Source of the DNA: an uncultured Roseburia sp.
Lineage (GTDB): Bacteria; Bacillota; Clostridia; Lachnospirales; Lachnospiraceae
Length of the DNA stretch: 64,000 bases
Assembly (NCBI GenBank): GCA_900542495.1
Contig: UQNW01000002.1
Location: forward strand, 124,001 to 188,000
Reading direction: 5' to 3'
Below are positions 1 through 8,434 of this stretch, in pieces. Position 1 is the first letter of the stretch, and each line of letters opens with the position of its first letter. A program made the translations under genes and the position numbers. Below the pieces are notes generated by a model, which did no database searches, was not told the origin of the DNA, and saw only the letters and a list, made by a program, of their open reading frames with translations.

Positions 1-1406
1 CTCGCCCACTGGAACGGTGTAAATGGCTTCGGAACAAAGAAAGAGGTACTGATCGTAATCTGACATTTGCCGTTACGCTTCTCCTTTGGAACCGTGTCAT
101 AATAAAGCGCTGCAATCTCATTGGCAAGCTCCGGGATTGCTTTCATATCTTCCTCTGTCTCCGTCGGAAGTCCGAGCATAAAGTAAAGTTTTACCTTATT
201 CCAGCCACCCTCGAAGGCGAGTCTGGAACCATTTAAAATGACTTCTTCGGTAAGACCTTTGTTAATCACATCACGAAGTCTCTGGGAACCAGCTTCCGGT
301 GCAAAGGTCAGACTGCTCTTTTTAATATCCTGCACTTTGCTCATGACATCTAAGGAAAATGCATCGATTCGCAGGGAAGGAAGGGAAATATTCACACCTT
401 TTCCCTTGAATTCATCAATGAGGAAGTTTACCAGTTCTTCTAACTGGGAATAGTCAGAGGAACTTAAGGAACTTAAGGAAATCTCCTCATGTCCGGTGGA
501 TTTTAACATTTTATAAGCCAGTTCTTTTAAGTGTTCTACATTTTTCTCACGGACCGGGCGGTAAACCATTCCTGCCTGACAGAAACGGCAGCCGCGGATA
601 CATCCACGCTGAATTTCAAGCACAACACGATCCTGCGTTGCCTTGATAAAAGGAACAACCGGTTTTTCCGGGTAAACAGCGCTTGTCATATCCAGTACGA
701 TCTGTTTTTGTATGGTCTTTGGAACATCCTCATAAATCGGTTCAAAAGATGCGATCGTTCCGTCCTCTTTGTAAGTCACTTCATAAAGAGAAGGGACATA
801 GATACCAGGTACTTTGGATGCCTCATGTAAAAATTCATGCCGGGATTTTCCCTCTGCGCGCATTTTTTTATACAGGTCAAACAGTTCATAGAAAGAGATC
901 TCGCCCTCTCCCATATAGAACAGATCAAAGAAATCCGCCATTGGTTCCGGATTATAGGTGCAGCAGCCGCCACCGATCACAAGCGGATCATCTTCGGTAC
1001 GGTCTTTTGCAAGCAGCGGGATCTGACCGAGATCTAAGATCTGGAGCACATTGGTATAACACATCTCATAATTTAATGTAAAACCAATGAAATTAAAGTC
1101 TTTGATCGGTTCCTGTGACTCTAAGCCAAACAGTGGAAGGTGTTCTTCCTTCATGATTTTATGAAGATCCGGCCACGGAGAATAGACACGCTCGCACCAT
1201 ACATCTTCCATTTTATTAAACATATCATATAAAATCTGAACGCCAAGATGTGACATTCCTATCTCATATACATCCGGGAAGCACATGGCAAAACGGATCG
1301 CAATTTTTTCTTTATCTTTTTTGATACTGTTCAACTCATTTCCGATATAACGCGCCGGTTTATCGATTTTCATCAGTATCTCGTCTGATAATGCTAATTT
1401 TGTCAT
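1..1406 (-). CDS. B12-binding-type radical SAM protein (TIGR03960-like), 3' end outside window
   Basis: The reading frame opens at an ATG at 1404-1406 and runs off the left edge, so at least 468 residues are present and the C-terminus is missing. Residues about 30-180 resemble the cobalamin-binding-like fold that precedes the radical SAM core in this family ('FPDVYEIGMSHLGVQILY', later 'VIGGGCCTYNPEP'). A CxxxCxxC cluster motif for the [4Fe-4S]/SAM centre lies at about Cys269, Cys273 and Cys276 ('GCIRGCRFCQAG'). In this family the N-terminal part is often followed by a DUF2344 gene or domain; that would lie outside the window. The substrate is unknown. It is the last gene seen on the minus strand after a 110-aa membrane protein. 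Family call is good, function unknown. Confidence 0.85.
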   Translation of the reverse strand, partial: MTKLALSDEILMKIDKPARYIGNELNSIKKDKEKIAIRFAMCFPDVYEIGMSHLGVQILYDMFNKMEDVWCERVYSPWPDLHKIMKEEHLPLFGLESQEPIKDFNFIGFTLNYEMCYTNVLQILDLGQIPLLAKDRTEDDPLVIGGGCCTYNPEPMADFFDLFYMGEGEISFYELFDLYKKMRAEGKSRHEFLHEASKVPGIYVPSLYEVTYKEDGTIASFEPIYEDVPKTIQKQIVLDMTSAVYPEKPVVPFIKATQDRVVLEIQRGCIRGCRFCQAGMVYRPVREKNVEHLKELAYKMLKSTGHEEISLSSLSSSDYSQLEELVNFLIDEFKGKGVNISLPSLRIDAFSLDVMSKVQDIKKSSLTFAPEAGSQRLRDVINKGLTEEVILNGSRLAFEGGWNKVKLYFMLGLPTETEEDMKAIPELANEIAALYYDTVPKEKRNGKCQITISTSFFVPKPFTPFQWA

Positions 1407-1452
1407 TCGGTTTGTCCTTTCTGGTTTATCCTTGAAAACATAGACTGCAACA

Positions 1453-1785
1453 TCAGTCATGTTCACTTATCATAACATAATCCTGCAAAATTGTATAATA
1501 CTGATTATCGGAAATGATGTCAATGACATCTTTTGCCTGATAACCATAAAATTCATATTGATTGTATTTTAAGATCAGAAATCCGATCATAAGAAATACC
1601 GCAAACACAATGCGGATTTTCAAGAAAATCCACGGAATAAAAGTTTGTGCTTCCTCCGGCTCAGTGTCAGGCATCTCCTCCGGGTGATCAAAGGCTCTGC
1701 GGATCTCTCGCACATATTCCTTTCGCCTTACGGCATATTCGTCTGTCATAGAATAAGACTCCATAGATTTTCTTGATAAAATCAT
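1453..1785 (-). CDS. Hypothetical small single-pass membrane protein
   Basis: An open frame of up to 110 residues. Methionines at positions 8 and 13 are alternative starts; none has a striking ribosome binding site. The first half is charged (RRKEYVREIRRAF, then an acidic PDTEPEEA stretch). A single hydrophobic segment lies at about residues 54-70 (FLKIRIVFAVFLMIGFLIL), followed by a short tail rich in Tyr and Asp. It lies between an acyltransferase and a radical SAM gene, all on the minus strand, so it may be the end of the his transcript or part of the next unit. I do not recognise a family. The real-gene call rests on length, strand and fit between neighbours. Confidence 0.55.
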   Translation of the reverse strand: MILSRKSMESYSMTDEYAVRRKEYVREIRRAFDHPEEMPDTEPEEAQTFIPWIFLKIRIVFAVFLMIGFLILKYNQYEFYGYQAKDVIDIISDNQYYTILQDYVMISEHD

Positions 1786-1837
1786 ATGAAGTCCTCTATT
1801 TCTTTAGAACTAATATTCCAGCCTGTCTTAGAATTTT

Positions 1838-1863
1838 ATAAAACACCTCGAAAGGTGTTTTAT
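1838..1863 (-). terminator. Hairpin terminator at the end of the acyltransferase gene
   Basis: An 11-bp perfect stem (ATAAAACACCT with AGGTGTTTTAT) closes a 4-base loop and overlaps the stop codon of the acyltransferase gene. On the minus strand the 3' arm ends in TTTTAT and is followed by an A/T-rich stretch. It would end the his-acyltransferase transcript. Confidence 0.6.
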
Positions 1864-2942
1864 TTCTGTGTCATATGCCCGATTCTTTCTTCTAAAAAGA
1901 AAATGGCATGCTCTACCCATGAAATGATTGTTTTATCTAAAATCACTGCCCCAATCAGAGAAAAAAGTAACGTGAGTATGATCATAAGCAATGATCCGCC
2001 GATGACACCAAACTGAACCGGAGATACATGAAGGATCTGTTTTACCACATAATGCAGGACACCCCAGTGGATCAGCAGAATTCCAAAGCTGTAGCGGCTG
2101 ATCAGTTTCGTGAAAACAGTTTCGGTGTCTGTGCTGCGATAAATCTGTTTTACCAGAAGAAAAACAGCCATTGTATAAAACACCATAAGCGGTGCATTGT
2201 TAAACAAATAACGATGATAAGCTGCGCCACTGAAAATATGCCGCACTGCAAGACAGACGGACAATATTCCTGCGCCGTAAACCAGATACCGGAAGCTCTT
2301 ACGGTGTTCTTTTGTCAGGTAATACCCCAGAATAAATACACCTGCAAAGGAGCCAAGGATACCGGATGCAACCGAATTATCATACAGGGTATCCCAATAA
2401 GTTCCTGCAATCTGAAAAACAAGTATCACAAGTACAAGCCCGCTTAAAACAGAATCCGGAATATGCTGCATCAGGTAACGGATCAATGGTGTCAGCACAT
2501 AAAGCCAGATGATCACGTAGATGAGCCAGAAATGTGGCGCTTCCTCCGGTGCTCCGGTTAAGATCCGTTTGATCATGGCAAACCAGTGATCCGGGTACAG
2601 CCAGACGATACCTTCCTTGGCACACACATATAAAATGTAATATACGACCATTGGAATAAAAACTTTTACAAAACGCTTTCGGTAAAACTGTCCGGCAGAT
2701 TCGCCTTTTACTGGCAAAAGAAGCGCTCCGCTTATCATGATAAAAAGCAGATTGCAGCACAAAAACAGGTAATTGCAGATCTCGAAGCCATACCAGCTTA
2801 CACTCCGCTCCGGCACTAACGTGGAGCCTAGGGATACCGTGTGAACAGCGATCACGAGAATGGTTGCAAGTACCCGTAATTGATCCAGATAAACCTGTCG
2901 TTTTACTTTCTCTGTGAAAGCTCCTGTGTGATTTCTTCCCAT
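1860..2942 (-). CDS. Membrane acyltransferase family 3 protein
   Basis: A 360-residue, very hydrophobic protein with about ten predicted membrane segments. It begins with a basic N-terminus and the typical family start 'YLDQLRVLATILVIAVHT', where the Arg and the His at the end of the first helix are the conserved features of acyltransferase family 3 (WecH/OatA-like integral membrane O-acyltransferases). These enzymes usually move acetyl or succinyl groups onto cell-surface polysaccharide, peptidoglycan or exported lipids. The acceptor cannot be told from the sequence. Its first 40 bases overlap the end of the upstream his fusion gene in another frame, so it is probably co-transcribed with the histidine genes, although no histidine role is expected. 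Confidence 0.85.
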   Translation of the reverse strand: MGRNHTGAFTEKVKRQVYLDQLRVLATILVIAVHTVSLGSTLVPERSVSWYGFEICNYLFLCCNLLFIMISGALLLPVKGESAGQFYRKRFVKVFIPMVVYYILYVCAKEGIVWLYPDHWFAMIKRILTGAPEEAPHFWLIYVIIWLYVLTPLIRYLMQHIPDSVLSGLVLVILVFQIAGTYWDTLYDNSVASGILGSFAGVFILGYYLTKEHRKSFRYLVYGAGILSVCLAVRHIFSGAAYHRYLFNNAPLMVFYTMAVFLLVKQIYRSTDTETVFTKLISRYSFGILLIHWGVLHYVVKQILHVSPVQFGVIGGSLLMIILTLLFSLIGAVILDKTIISWVEHAIFFLEERIGHMTQK

Positions 2943-4186
2943 GTGATATCCTTTTCTGCCATTAAAACCATAAGGTGGTAAATGTAATCAGAGATTTCGT
3001 ATTTTAAATGCTCATGATCGGTGTTTTTTGCGGCGATGATGATTTCAGTATTTTCCTCTCCAACTTTTTTTAAGATGTTGTCGAGACCTTTTTCTAATAA
3101 AAGGTTTGTGTAGGAACCCTCCTTCGGATTTTCCCTGCGGTCTAAAATAATATTGTAGACATCTCCTAATACTTTCTGTGGATTTTTCTCTACATATTCT
3201 TTTTTCACGATCTCATTGAAAAAGCAGCTGCGGTTTCCGGTGTGGCAGGCTGCCCCAATCTGGGAAACTTTTGCAAGGATCGTATCATAATCACAGTCTG
3301 CGGTCAGGGATTTGACATATTGGATGTGTCCGGAAGTAAGTCCCTTCGTCCAGAGTTCTTTCCGGCTTCTGCTATAATAGGTCATTTTACCGTTATTGAT
3401 CGTTGTATCAAAAGCCTCCTCATTCATATAAGCAAGCATTAAGACTTCATCTGTGCGGTAATCCTGCACGATGACCGGAACCATACCGTCAGAGTTTTTC
3501 TTAAGATCACTCCATTTTAATGCCGGTTCAAAGTTATCCATTTTAATGCCGGAAGCTGATAACTGGGATTTCATCTCCATAATATCGGTTTTCGGATTAT
3601 TGATGAGAGAACCTGCGATTCCGCGCACATTTTTCCGGGATAAAATCGATAAGATCTCATCATAATCTGCGTCATTTAAGTAAACAACATGCGGGACATC
3701 CGTCATTCCCTCTACTGCATCAAGGACGGCTTTATTTAAGATGAGCACCTCATGGAAGGTATCAGCCATTTCATCCTGATGTTTGAAAATGAAGTCCACA
3801 TTTGTCACGGAGACTAGGATGCGGTCTTTTCCAAAACGATTGCTTGCCTCTGCAGCCAATGCCATGCTTTCCGGTTTGGAGCCATTGACAATGACCTGCA
3901 GACATCCGGCATAGATGAACTTCTTAATGTCCTCCATGCGGTTAATGTTGCCGCCTGCACAGGCTTTGATCTCAATATTGCGGTTAATGTTGCGGATCAC
4001 CTGAATGTTACGTTCATGTTCTTCGTCTGTCGTTGACAGGTCAAAGATCATGATTTTGTCAATGCCGCTGTCATTATAAAGCTTTGCCAGTTCAATGACA
4101 TCCGGATACTCCTCGTAATTATCTCTGGCTTTGATTGCCTTTCCGTCTTTTAAGTAAATTGTTGCCACGATATTTTTGTGTTCCAT
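2903..4186 (-). CDS. hisIE: HisF-like domain fused to phosphoribosyl-AMP cyclohydrolase and phosphoribosyl-ATP pyrophosphatase (HisIE)
   Basis: This 427-aa protein has three parts. Residues 1-215 resemble the HisA/HisF TIM barrel ('LKDGKAIK', 'SGIDKIMIFDLS', 'ACAGGNINRMEDIKKF'). Residues 222-335 are HisI, with the metal site DCDYD (297-301) and Cys298, Cys314 and Cys321. Residues 355-427 are HisE ('EKGLDNILKKVGEENTE', then 'YEISDYIYHL'). HisI and HisE catalyse steps 3 and 2 of histidine synthesis. Both positions that align with the catalytic aspartates of HisF are changed: Tyr11 where Asp11 is expected and Thr128 where Asp130 is expected. The barrel is therefore probably not an active cyclase. 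A separate HisF would be needed and none is in the window. The gene follows hisB after 105 bp and overlaps the acyltransferase gene by 40 bp. Confidence 0.9.
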   Translation of the reverse strand: MEHKNIVATIYLKDGKAIKARDNYEEYPDVIELAKLYNDSGIDKIMIFDLSTTDEEHERNIQVIRNINRNIEIKACAGGNINRMEDIKKFIYAGCLQVIVNGSKPESMALAAEASNRFGKDRILVSVTNVDFIFKHQDEMADTFHEVLILNKAVLDAVEGMTDVPHVVYLNDADYDEILSILSRKNVRGIAGSLINNPKTDIMEMKSQLSASGIKMDNFEPALKWSDLKKNSDGMVPVIVQDYRTDEVLMLAYMNEEAFDTTINNGKMTYYSRSRKELWTKGLTSGHIQYVKSLTADCDYDTILAKVSQIGAACHTGNRSCFFNEIVKKEYVEKNPQKVLGDVYNIILDRRENPKEGSYTNLLLEKGLDNILKKVGEENTEIIIAAKNTDHEHLKYEISDYIYHLMVLMAEKDITWEEITQELSQRK

Positions 4187-4206
4187 AAATACTCATACCT
4201 TTCCAT

Positions 4207-4244
4207 ACAAAACGGTCTGCACATATTTTTGATACGCCAGACCG
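4207..4244 (-). terminator. Terminator-like hairpin between hisB and the hisIE fusion
   Basis: On the minus strand CGGTCTG pairs with CAGACCG (7 bp, loop of 18 bases) and is followed by TTTTGT. It lies 20-58 bp upstream of the hisIE start codon. It could be a partial intercistronic terminator or an mRNA-processing or stability hairpin. The long loop makes the call moderate. Confidence 0.45.
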
Positions 4245-4291
4245 CTTCTTTTCTAATAATATTTTGCATGTGATGCATGTAAGATGTTATG

Positions 4292-4879
4292 TTACAGACT
4301 TCCTTTCGTAGAAAGGATATCTGTGATTCTTGGGTCAATCATGGTTGCCTGATCCAATGCCTTTGCAAACGCCTTAAACATCGCCTCGATCATATGGTGA
4401 TTATTTCCACCGGAAAGAACCTTAATGTGAAGATTCATTCCCGCAGTGTAGGAAATCGCATAGAAAAATTCTTTTACCATTTCCGTATCCATATAGCCCA
4501 CACGATCCGTTGTAAATTCTCCGTCAAACACAAGATAAGGTCTTCCGGAAAGATCTACCGCACATAAAACAAGGGTTTCATCCATTGGCAGAATACAGCT
4601 TCCATAGCGCTTTATGCCTTTTTTGTCACCAACGGCTTTCTTAATGGCATTTCCCAATACGATGCCGGTATCTTCAATTGTATGATGACAGTCTACTGCA
4701 AGATCCCCGACAACATTCACCTTTAAGTCAAACAGTCCATGTCTTGCAAATCCGTCTAACATATGGTCAAAAAAACCGATTCCCGTATTGATCGAGGAAT
4801 TGCCGGTACCGTCTAAATTCAAATGTAATGATATATCTGTTTCTTTAGTTTTACGAACATAATCTGCTGTACGCGCCAT
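4292..4879 (-). CDS. hisB: Imidazoleglycerol-phosphate dehydratase
   Basis: A 195-aa monofunctional HisB, the usual length for the Gram-positive enzyme, with no phosphatase domain. It removes water from imidazoleglycerol phosphate in step 6 of histidine synthesis. The two metal-binding repeats are visible: 'GIGFFDHML..FARHGLFDL' and 'DCHHTIEDTGIVLGNAI' in the first half, and 'GGNNHHMIEAMFKAFAKAL' near the end. The His-rich HHTIED and NHHMIE motifs bind the two Mn ions. The gene lies downstream of hisD, separated by the 179-bp repeat, and upstream of the hisIE fusion. The start is an ATG with an AAAGG-type site a few bases upstream. Confidence 0.97.
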   Translation of the reverse strand: MARTADYVRKTKETDISLHLNLDGTGNSSINTGIGFFDHMLDGFARHGLFDLKVNVVGDLAVDCHHTIEDTGIVLGNAIKKAVGDKKGIKRYGSCILPMDETLVLCAVDLSGRPYLVFDGEFTTDRVGYMDTEMVKEFFYAISYTAGMNLHIKVLSGGNNHHMIEAMFKAFAKALDQATMIDPRITDILSTKGSL

Positions 4880-4931
4880 TTTATTTTAAACCTTTCTGCT
4901 TGTTTTTTCAACTTAAGTAATTATTAATTCT

Positions 4932-5110
4932 TTGTATCTATTCAGAGCCAAGGTAATTTTCATAAATTTGCGAATCATGCTTGCATGAATGAGCATAATT
5001 TTGAAAATTTCTTTGGCGAAGTAACCACAATGAGCAAATAACAAGCATGCTTGTTATTCAAGGAAAGCTCTGAAAGAGCGGTTTTGCGAATGGGTGCTGA
5101 ATAGATACAA
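4932..5110. repeat. 179-bp repeat element with inverted ends between hisD and hisB
   Basis: The unit starts TTGTATCTATTCAG at 4932 and ends CTGAATAGATACAA at 5110, perfect 14-bp inverted ends. Inside are a perfect 22-bp palindrome at 5037-5058 (half-site AATAACAAGCA), a short hairpin GCTCT-GAA-AGAGC at about 5067-5079, and an imperfect palindrome around the ATCATGC/GCATGAAT stretch at 4973-4988. No coding frame of note. The left 45 bases recur almost exactly at 14172. The right end touches the hisD stop codon. The form fits a miniature inverted-repeat element or a dispersed palindromic repeat. No clear target duplication was seen. Confidence 0.75.
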
Positions 5111-6403
5111 TTAATCTTCAAACCGCACCCGGATGGAATTAGCATGTGCCGTCAGTTTTTCACACTCTGCAAACTGCACGATATCCTTGTATACAGGCTC
5201 TAATGCTTCTCTTGAGTATGAGATAATGCTGGATTTCTTGATAAAATCATCTACACTAAGTGGTGAGAAGAATTTTGCAGTTCCGTTGGTCGGAAGTACA
5301 TGGTTTGGTCCGGCAAAATAATCTCCTAACGGTTCGCTGGAATACTCTCCGATAAAGATTGCTCCGGCATTGCGAATCTTGGTCATTACCTCAAACGGAT
5401 TCTTTGTCACGAGTTCTAAGTGCTCGGAAGCAATCTCATTGACCGTGTCAATCGCATCCTGCATGGTGTCTGCAACAAGAATATAGCCATAATTATCCAA
5501 TGACTTCTGGATGATCTCTTTTCTGGAAAGCGTTGCAACGAATTTATCGACTTCCACAGATACCTGCTTTGCAAGTTCCTCGCTTGTTGTCACAAGAATT
5601 GCAGACGCCATTTCATCATGTTCTGCCTGTGATAATAAATCTGCCGCTACAAAGCGTGGATTTGCAGTCTCATCTGCAAGTACCATGATCTCGCTTGGAC
5701 CTGCAATCGAATCAATGCTGACGTAGCCAAAAACAGCTTTTTTTGCCAATGCAACATAAATATTGCCCGGTCCTACGATCTTATCTACTTTTGGAATGCT
5801 CTCGGTTCCAAATGCAAGGGCTGCGATTGCCTGTGCACCGCCGACTTTGTAAATCTGATCTACACCGGCTTCCTTGGCTGCTACCAGAGTGGAAGAATAT
5901 ACTTTTCCGTCCTTTCCGCATGGAGTCGTCATAATGATATTGGAAACACCAGCTACTTTTGCCGGAATCACGTTCATAAGGACAGAGGAAGGATAAACGG
6001 CTTTTCCGCCCGGCACATAGACACCGACCGTTTTTAACGGAGTTACTTTCTGTCCTAAGATAATACCGGATTCATCGGAATCAAACCACGAGTACTGCTT
6101 CTGTTTTGCGTGGTAGTCGCGGATGTTTACCAGTGCCTTGCGGATGACATCTAAAAGCTTTGGATCAACCTGCTCATAAGCTTCCTTAATCTCATCTTCT
6201 GTCACTCTGATATTGTCTTTATTAATGACTGCACCGTCAAATTTTAATGTGTAATCAAAAATCGCTTCATCGCGTTTTTCCCGGACATTCTGGATAATGT
6301 CGTTGACACGGCTCTCAAATTCACCGTAGGAATTCGGGCTTCTTTTTAATAAATTCTCCAATATATTTGTCTGTGTTTCTTTCGTCAGTTTTAAAATTCT
6401 CAT
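5111..6403 (-). CDS. hisD: Histidinol dehydrogenase
   Basis: A 430-aa protein of normal HisD length. It oxidises histidinol to histidine in two NAD-dependent steps, the last of the pathway. Recognisable blocks are 'PGGKAVYPSSVLMNVIPAKVAGV', 'KVGGAQAIAALAFGTESIPKVDKIVGPGN', 'AGPSEIMVLAD', 'DLLSQAEHDE' and 'GAIFIGEYSSEPLGDYFAGPNHVLPT', which carry the zinc and substrate ligands (Gln, His in QAEHDE; His in SEHLEL; His in GPNHVLP). It lies between hisG and the repeat-hisB junction. Its stop codon sits immediately beside the inverted end of the repeat at 5110, so the element inserted at the gene edge without damaging it. Confidence 0.98.
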   Translation of the reverse strand: MRILKLTKETQTNILENLLKRSPNSYGEFESRVNDIIQNVREKRDEAIFDYTLKFDGAVINKDNIRVTEDEIKEAYEQVDPKLLDVIRKALVNIRDYHAKQKQYSWFDSDESGIILGQKVTPLKTVGVYVPGGKAVYPSSVLMNVIPAKVAGVSNIIMTTPCGKDGKVYSSTLVAAKEAGVDQIYKVGGAQAIAALAFGTESIPKVDKIVGPGNIYVALAKKAVFGYVSIDSIAGPSEIMVLADETANPRFVAADLLSQAEHDEMASAILVTTSEELAKQVSVEVDKFVATLSRKEIIQKSLDNYGYILVADTMQDAIDTVNEIASEHLELVTKNPFEVMTKIRNAGAIFIGEYSSEPLGDYFAGPNHVLPTNGTAKFFSPLSVDDFIKKSSIISYSREALEPVYKDIVQFAECEKLTAHANSIRVRFED

Positions 6404-6436
6404 TGGATTGTCTTCCTTTCATTATCATCATTTCGG

Positions 6437-7093
6437 CTATGCCTGATTTTTGATCACGTTTTTCAGATCGGCGATCAGCTTTGTGATACGTTCATTTTCC
6501 ATTTTCATGCTTACCTGATTGACCACCATGCGCGCAGAAAGCGGACACACCTCCTCTAATACGGTAAGTCCGTTTTCACGGAGTGTGGAACCGGTCTCTA
6601 CGATATCGCAGATCACTTCGGAGAGTCCGACAATCGGCGCTAACTCAATGGAACCGTTCAGCTTGATAATCTCGACTGTCTGATGTTTTTTATTGTAAAA
6701 ATAGTCTTTGGCAATATGCGGGTACTTTGTTGCCACGCGGATCAGTTCGTGATGCTGCAACAGGTCACGTGCTTCCTCCGGTCCGCAGATACACATACGG
6801 CATTTGCCAAAGCCAAGATCAAGCACTTCGTAAATATTGCGTCCCTCCTCTAAAATCGTATCTTTTCCTACGATTCCGATATCGGCAGCACCATATTCTA
6901 CATAAGTAGGAACATCCGGCCCTTTTGCGAGGAAGAAACGAAGCTTTAATTCCTCGTTCACAAAGATCAGTTTCCTTGTGTCTTTGTCCTTCATCTCCTC
7001 ACAGGTAATGCCGATCTGTTCAAATAATTCCAAGGTTTTTTTTGCAAGTCTGCCCTTTCCTAATGCAAAGGTCAGGTATCTCATGTCTTCCAT
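6437..7093 (-). CDS. hisG: ATP phosphoribosyltransferase, short catalytic form
   Basis: A 218-aa short-form HisG that starts histidine synthesis by joining ATP and PRPP. It lacks the C-terminal ACT-like regulatory domain of the long form, so it depends on HisZ, encoded just upstream. Seen: 'LTFALGKGRLAKKTLELFEQIG' at the N-terminus, 'DVPTYVEYGAADIGIVGKD', and the PRPP-binding region 'EVICDIVETGSTLRENGL'. The start ATG at 7093 has GGAGG eight bases upstream, inside the end of hisZ; a second ATG three codons later is possible. Three bases separate it from hisZ, so the two are translationally linked. Confidence 0.96.
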   Translation of the reverse strand: MEDMRYLTFALGKGRLAKKTLELFEQIGITCEEMKDKDTRKLIFVNEELKLRFFLAKGPDVPTYVEYGAADIGIVGKDTILEEGRNIYEVLDLGFGKCRMCICGPEEARDLLQHHELIRVATKYPHIAKDYFYNKKHQTVEIIKLNGSIELAPIVGLSEVICDIVETGSTLRENGLTVLEEVCPLSARMVVNQVSMKMENERITKLIADLKNVIKNQA

Positions 7094-7096
7094 TGT

Positions 7097-8287
7097 CTAA
7101 TCCTCCATAAAAATCACTGTCTGGATACGATTACGCTTTGCATAGTTCTGGTAATCTTCGTTCGTTTTTGCAGTATCTTTTAAAATAATCTCAACCGGTG
7201 TTCCGGCTGCACGTTTTTCTTTTGCAGTTAAAATAGCGTTTGCCTGATTTTCTTTTGTGTAGACGATCAGCTCGCTGTGATTGTCTATGGAAATATTGAT
7301 TTTCTGTCTGGATAAAGCAGCCATTAACTGGTCGATCACAATTGCAAATCCGATCGAGGCTGAAGTTTTTCCATAGTAGGTTAAAAGCTTGTCATAACGT
7401 CCACCCTTTACGATCGGTTCACCGCTTCCGAACGTATATCCGGAAAAAATAATACCGGTATAATACTGATAGCTGCTGATAATACCAAGCTCAAAGGAAA
7501 TATACTTGTTGATTCCATAGACTTCAAGTACTTTATGAAGTTCTTCAAGGTTATGGATCGCAGCTAAAATCCTCGGATAAGAAGCAGCCAGTTCTTTTGC
7601 ACGTTTCAGATCGTTCAAGTCGATATTTAAACTTCCAAGCATATGGAAAAGTTCGTTCAGTTCGGACTTTAAGTTCAGTGTTTCAGCGAACTCCTCCACA
7701 CCGAAAAAGTTTTTGTTGGCAAGCAGTTCTCTAAGTTCTTCCTCGTCCTCCTCGCTGATTCCTGCAGCTTCCACAAGTCCCTGAAAGAAGTCGGCATGAC
7801 CAACGCTTAACTGGAACTCTTTTAATCCGGCTTTTTTCAGACATTCCACAACCATGGATAAAATCTCTGCATCTGCGTCCACAGTACTGTCTCCGATCAG
7901 CTCTGCTCCAAGCTGTGTGCTTTCTTTTAATCTTCCCTGATAACTGCTGTTGTTGATGAATGTATTTCCCATGTAGCAGAGGCGTATCGGCATATCCTCA
8001 TCCATAAAATACTTTGCCGCTGCCCTCGCAATGGAAGGTGTCATATCCGGTCTTAAGACGAGGGTATTTCCCTCTCTGTCAAAAAACTTATATAATTCCT
8101 TCGAAGGTGTGGTTCCAATCTCTTTTCCGAAAATATCAAAAAATTCAAAGGTCGGCGTCTGGATTGGATGATAGCCATAACCTTTTAATATGCGAAGTAA
8201 ATCAGACTGGAGAACAAGCTTTTTCTCACATTCCTCGTTGTAAATGTCACGCACACCTTCCGGTGTATGTAATAACTGTTTTTTCAT
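7097..8287 (-). CDS. hisZ: ATP phosphoribosyltransferase regulatory subunit
   Basis: A 396-aa paralogue of histidyl-tRNA synthetase. It keeps class II synthetase motif 2-like sequence ('LVLRPDMTPSIARAAAKYF') and the barrel core ('YYTGIIFSGYTFGSGEPIVKGGRYDKL'). It has a degenerate C-terminal region, and its position directly before the short hisG supports HisZ rather than HisS. HisZ forms a hetero-octamer with HisG and passes on histidine feedback. It is the first gene of the operon, about 110 bases downstream of a consensus promoter. No T-box motif was found in that leader, so the mechanism of control is not visible. Confidence 0.94.
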   Translation of the reverse strand: MKKQLLHTPEGVRDIYNEECEKKLVLQSDLLRILKGYGYHPIQTPTFEFFDIFGKEIGTTPSKELYKFFDREGNTLVLRPDMTPSIARAAAKYFMDEDMPIRLCYMGNTFINNSSYQGRLKESTQLGAELIGDSTVDADAEILSMVVECLKKAGLKEFQLSVGHADFFQGLVEAAGISEEDEEELRELLANKNFFGVEEFAETLNLKSELNELFHMLGSLNIDLNDLKRAKELAASYPRILAAIHNLEELHKVLEVYGINKYISFELGIISSYQYYTGIIFSGYTFGSGEPIVKGGRYDKLLTYYGKTSASIGFAIVIDQLMAALSRQKINISIDNHSELIVYTKENQANAILTAKEKRAAGTPVEIILKDTAKTNEDYQNYAKRNRIQTVIFMED

Positions 8288-8405
8288 AATGAATCTAATG
8301 CCTTTCCCTTTACGTTAACCTGATGTTTCAAAGCTGCGTACCTTAAAGTATATTCCACAGGCACTTTAGTATGCTAATGTAGTAGCAAGTGAAACTGTTT
8401 GGTTT

Positions 8406-8434
8406 ATTATATGAGAAGAAGATATACTTGTCAA
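8406..8434 (-). promoter_or_regulatory. Consensus sigma-A promoter of the his operon
   Basis: On the minus strand TTGACA (8429-8434) is separated by exactly 17 bp from TATAAT (8406-8411), a perfect match at both elements. The -35 box overlaps the end of recU. The predicted start is about 8398, giving a leader of about 110 bases before hisZ. That leader can pair GTTTCA with TGAAAC but shows no T-box core and no terminator with a U-run. Confidence 0.85.

Noticed and set aside
2380..2760. 126-aa frame on the same strand as the acyltransferase
   Set aside because: Different frame within a clear membrane protein gene; composition is that of a shadow.
8288..8405. T-box or other riboswitch in the his leader
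   Set aside because: The leader is only about 110 bases, has no AGGGTGG-type T-box core and no terminator with a T-run.
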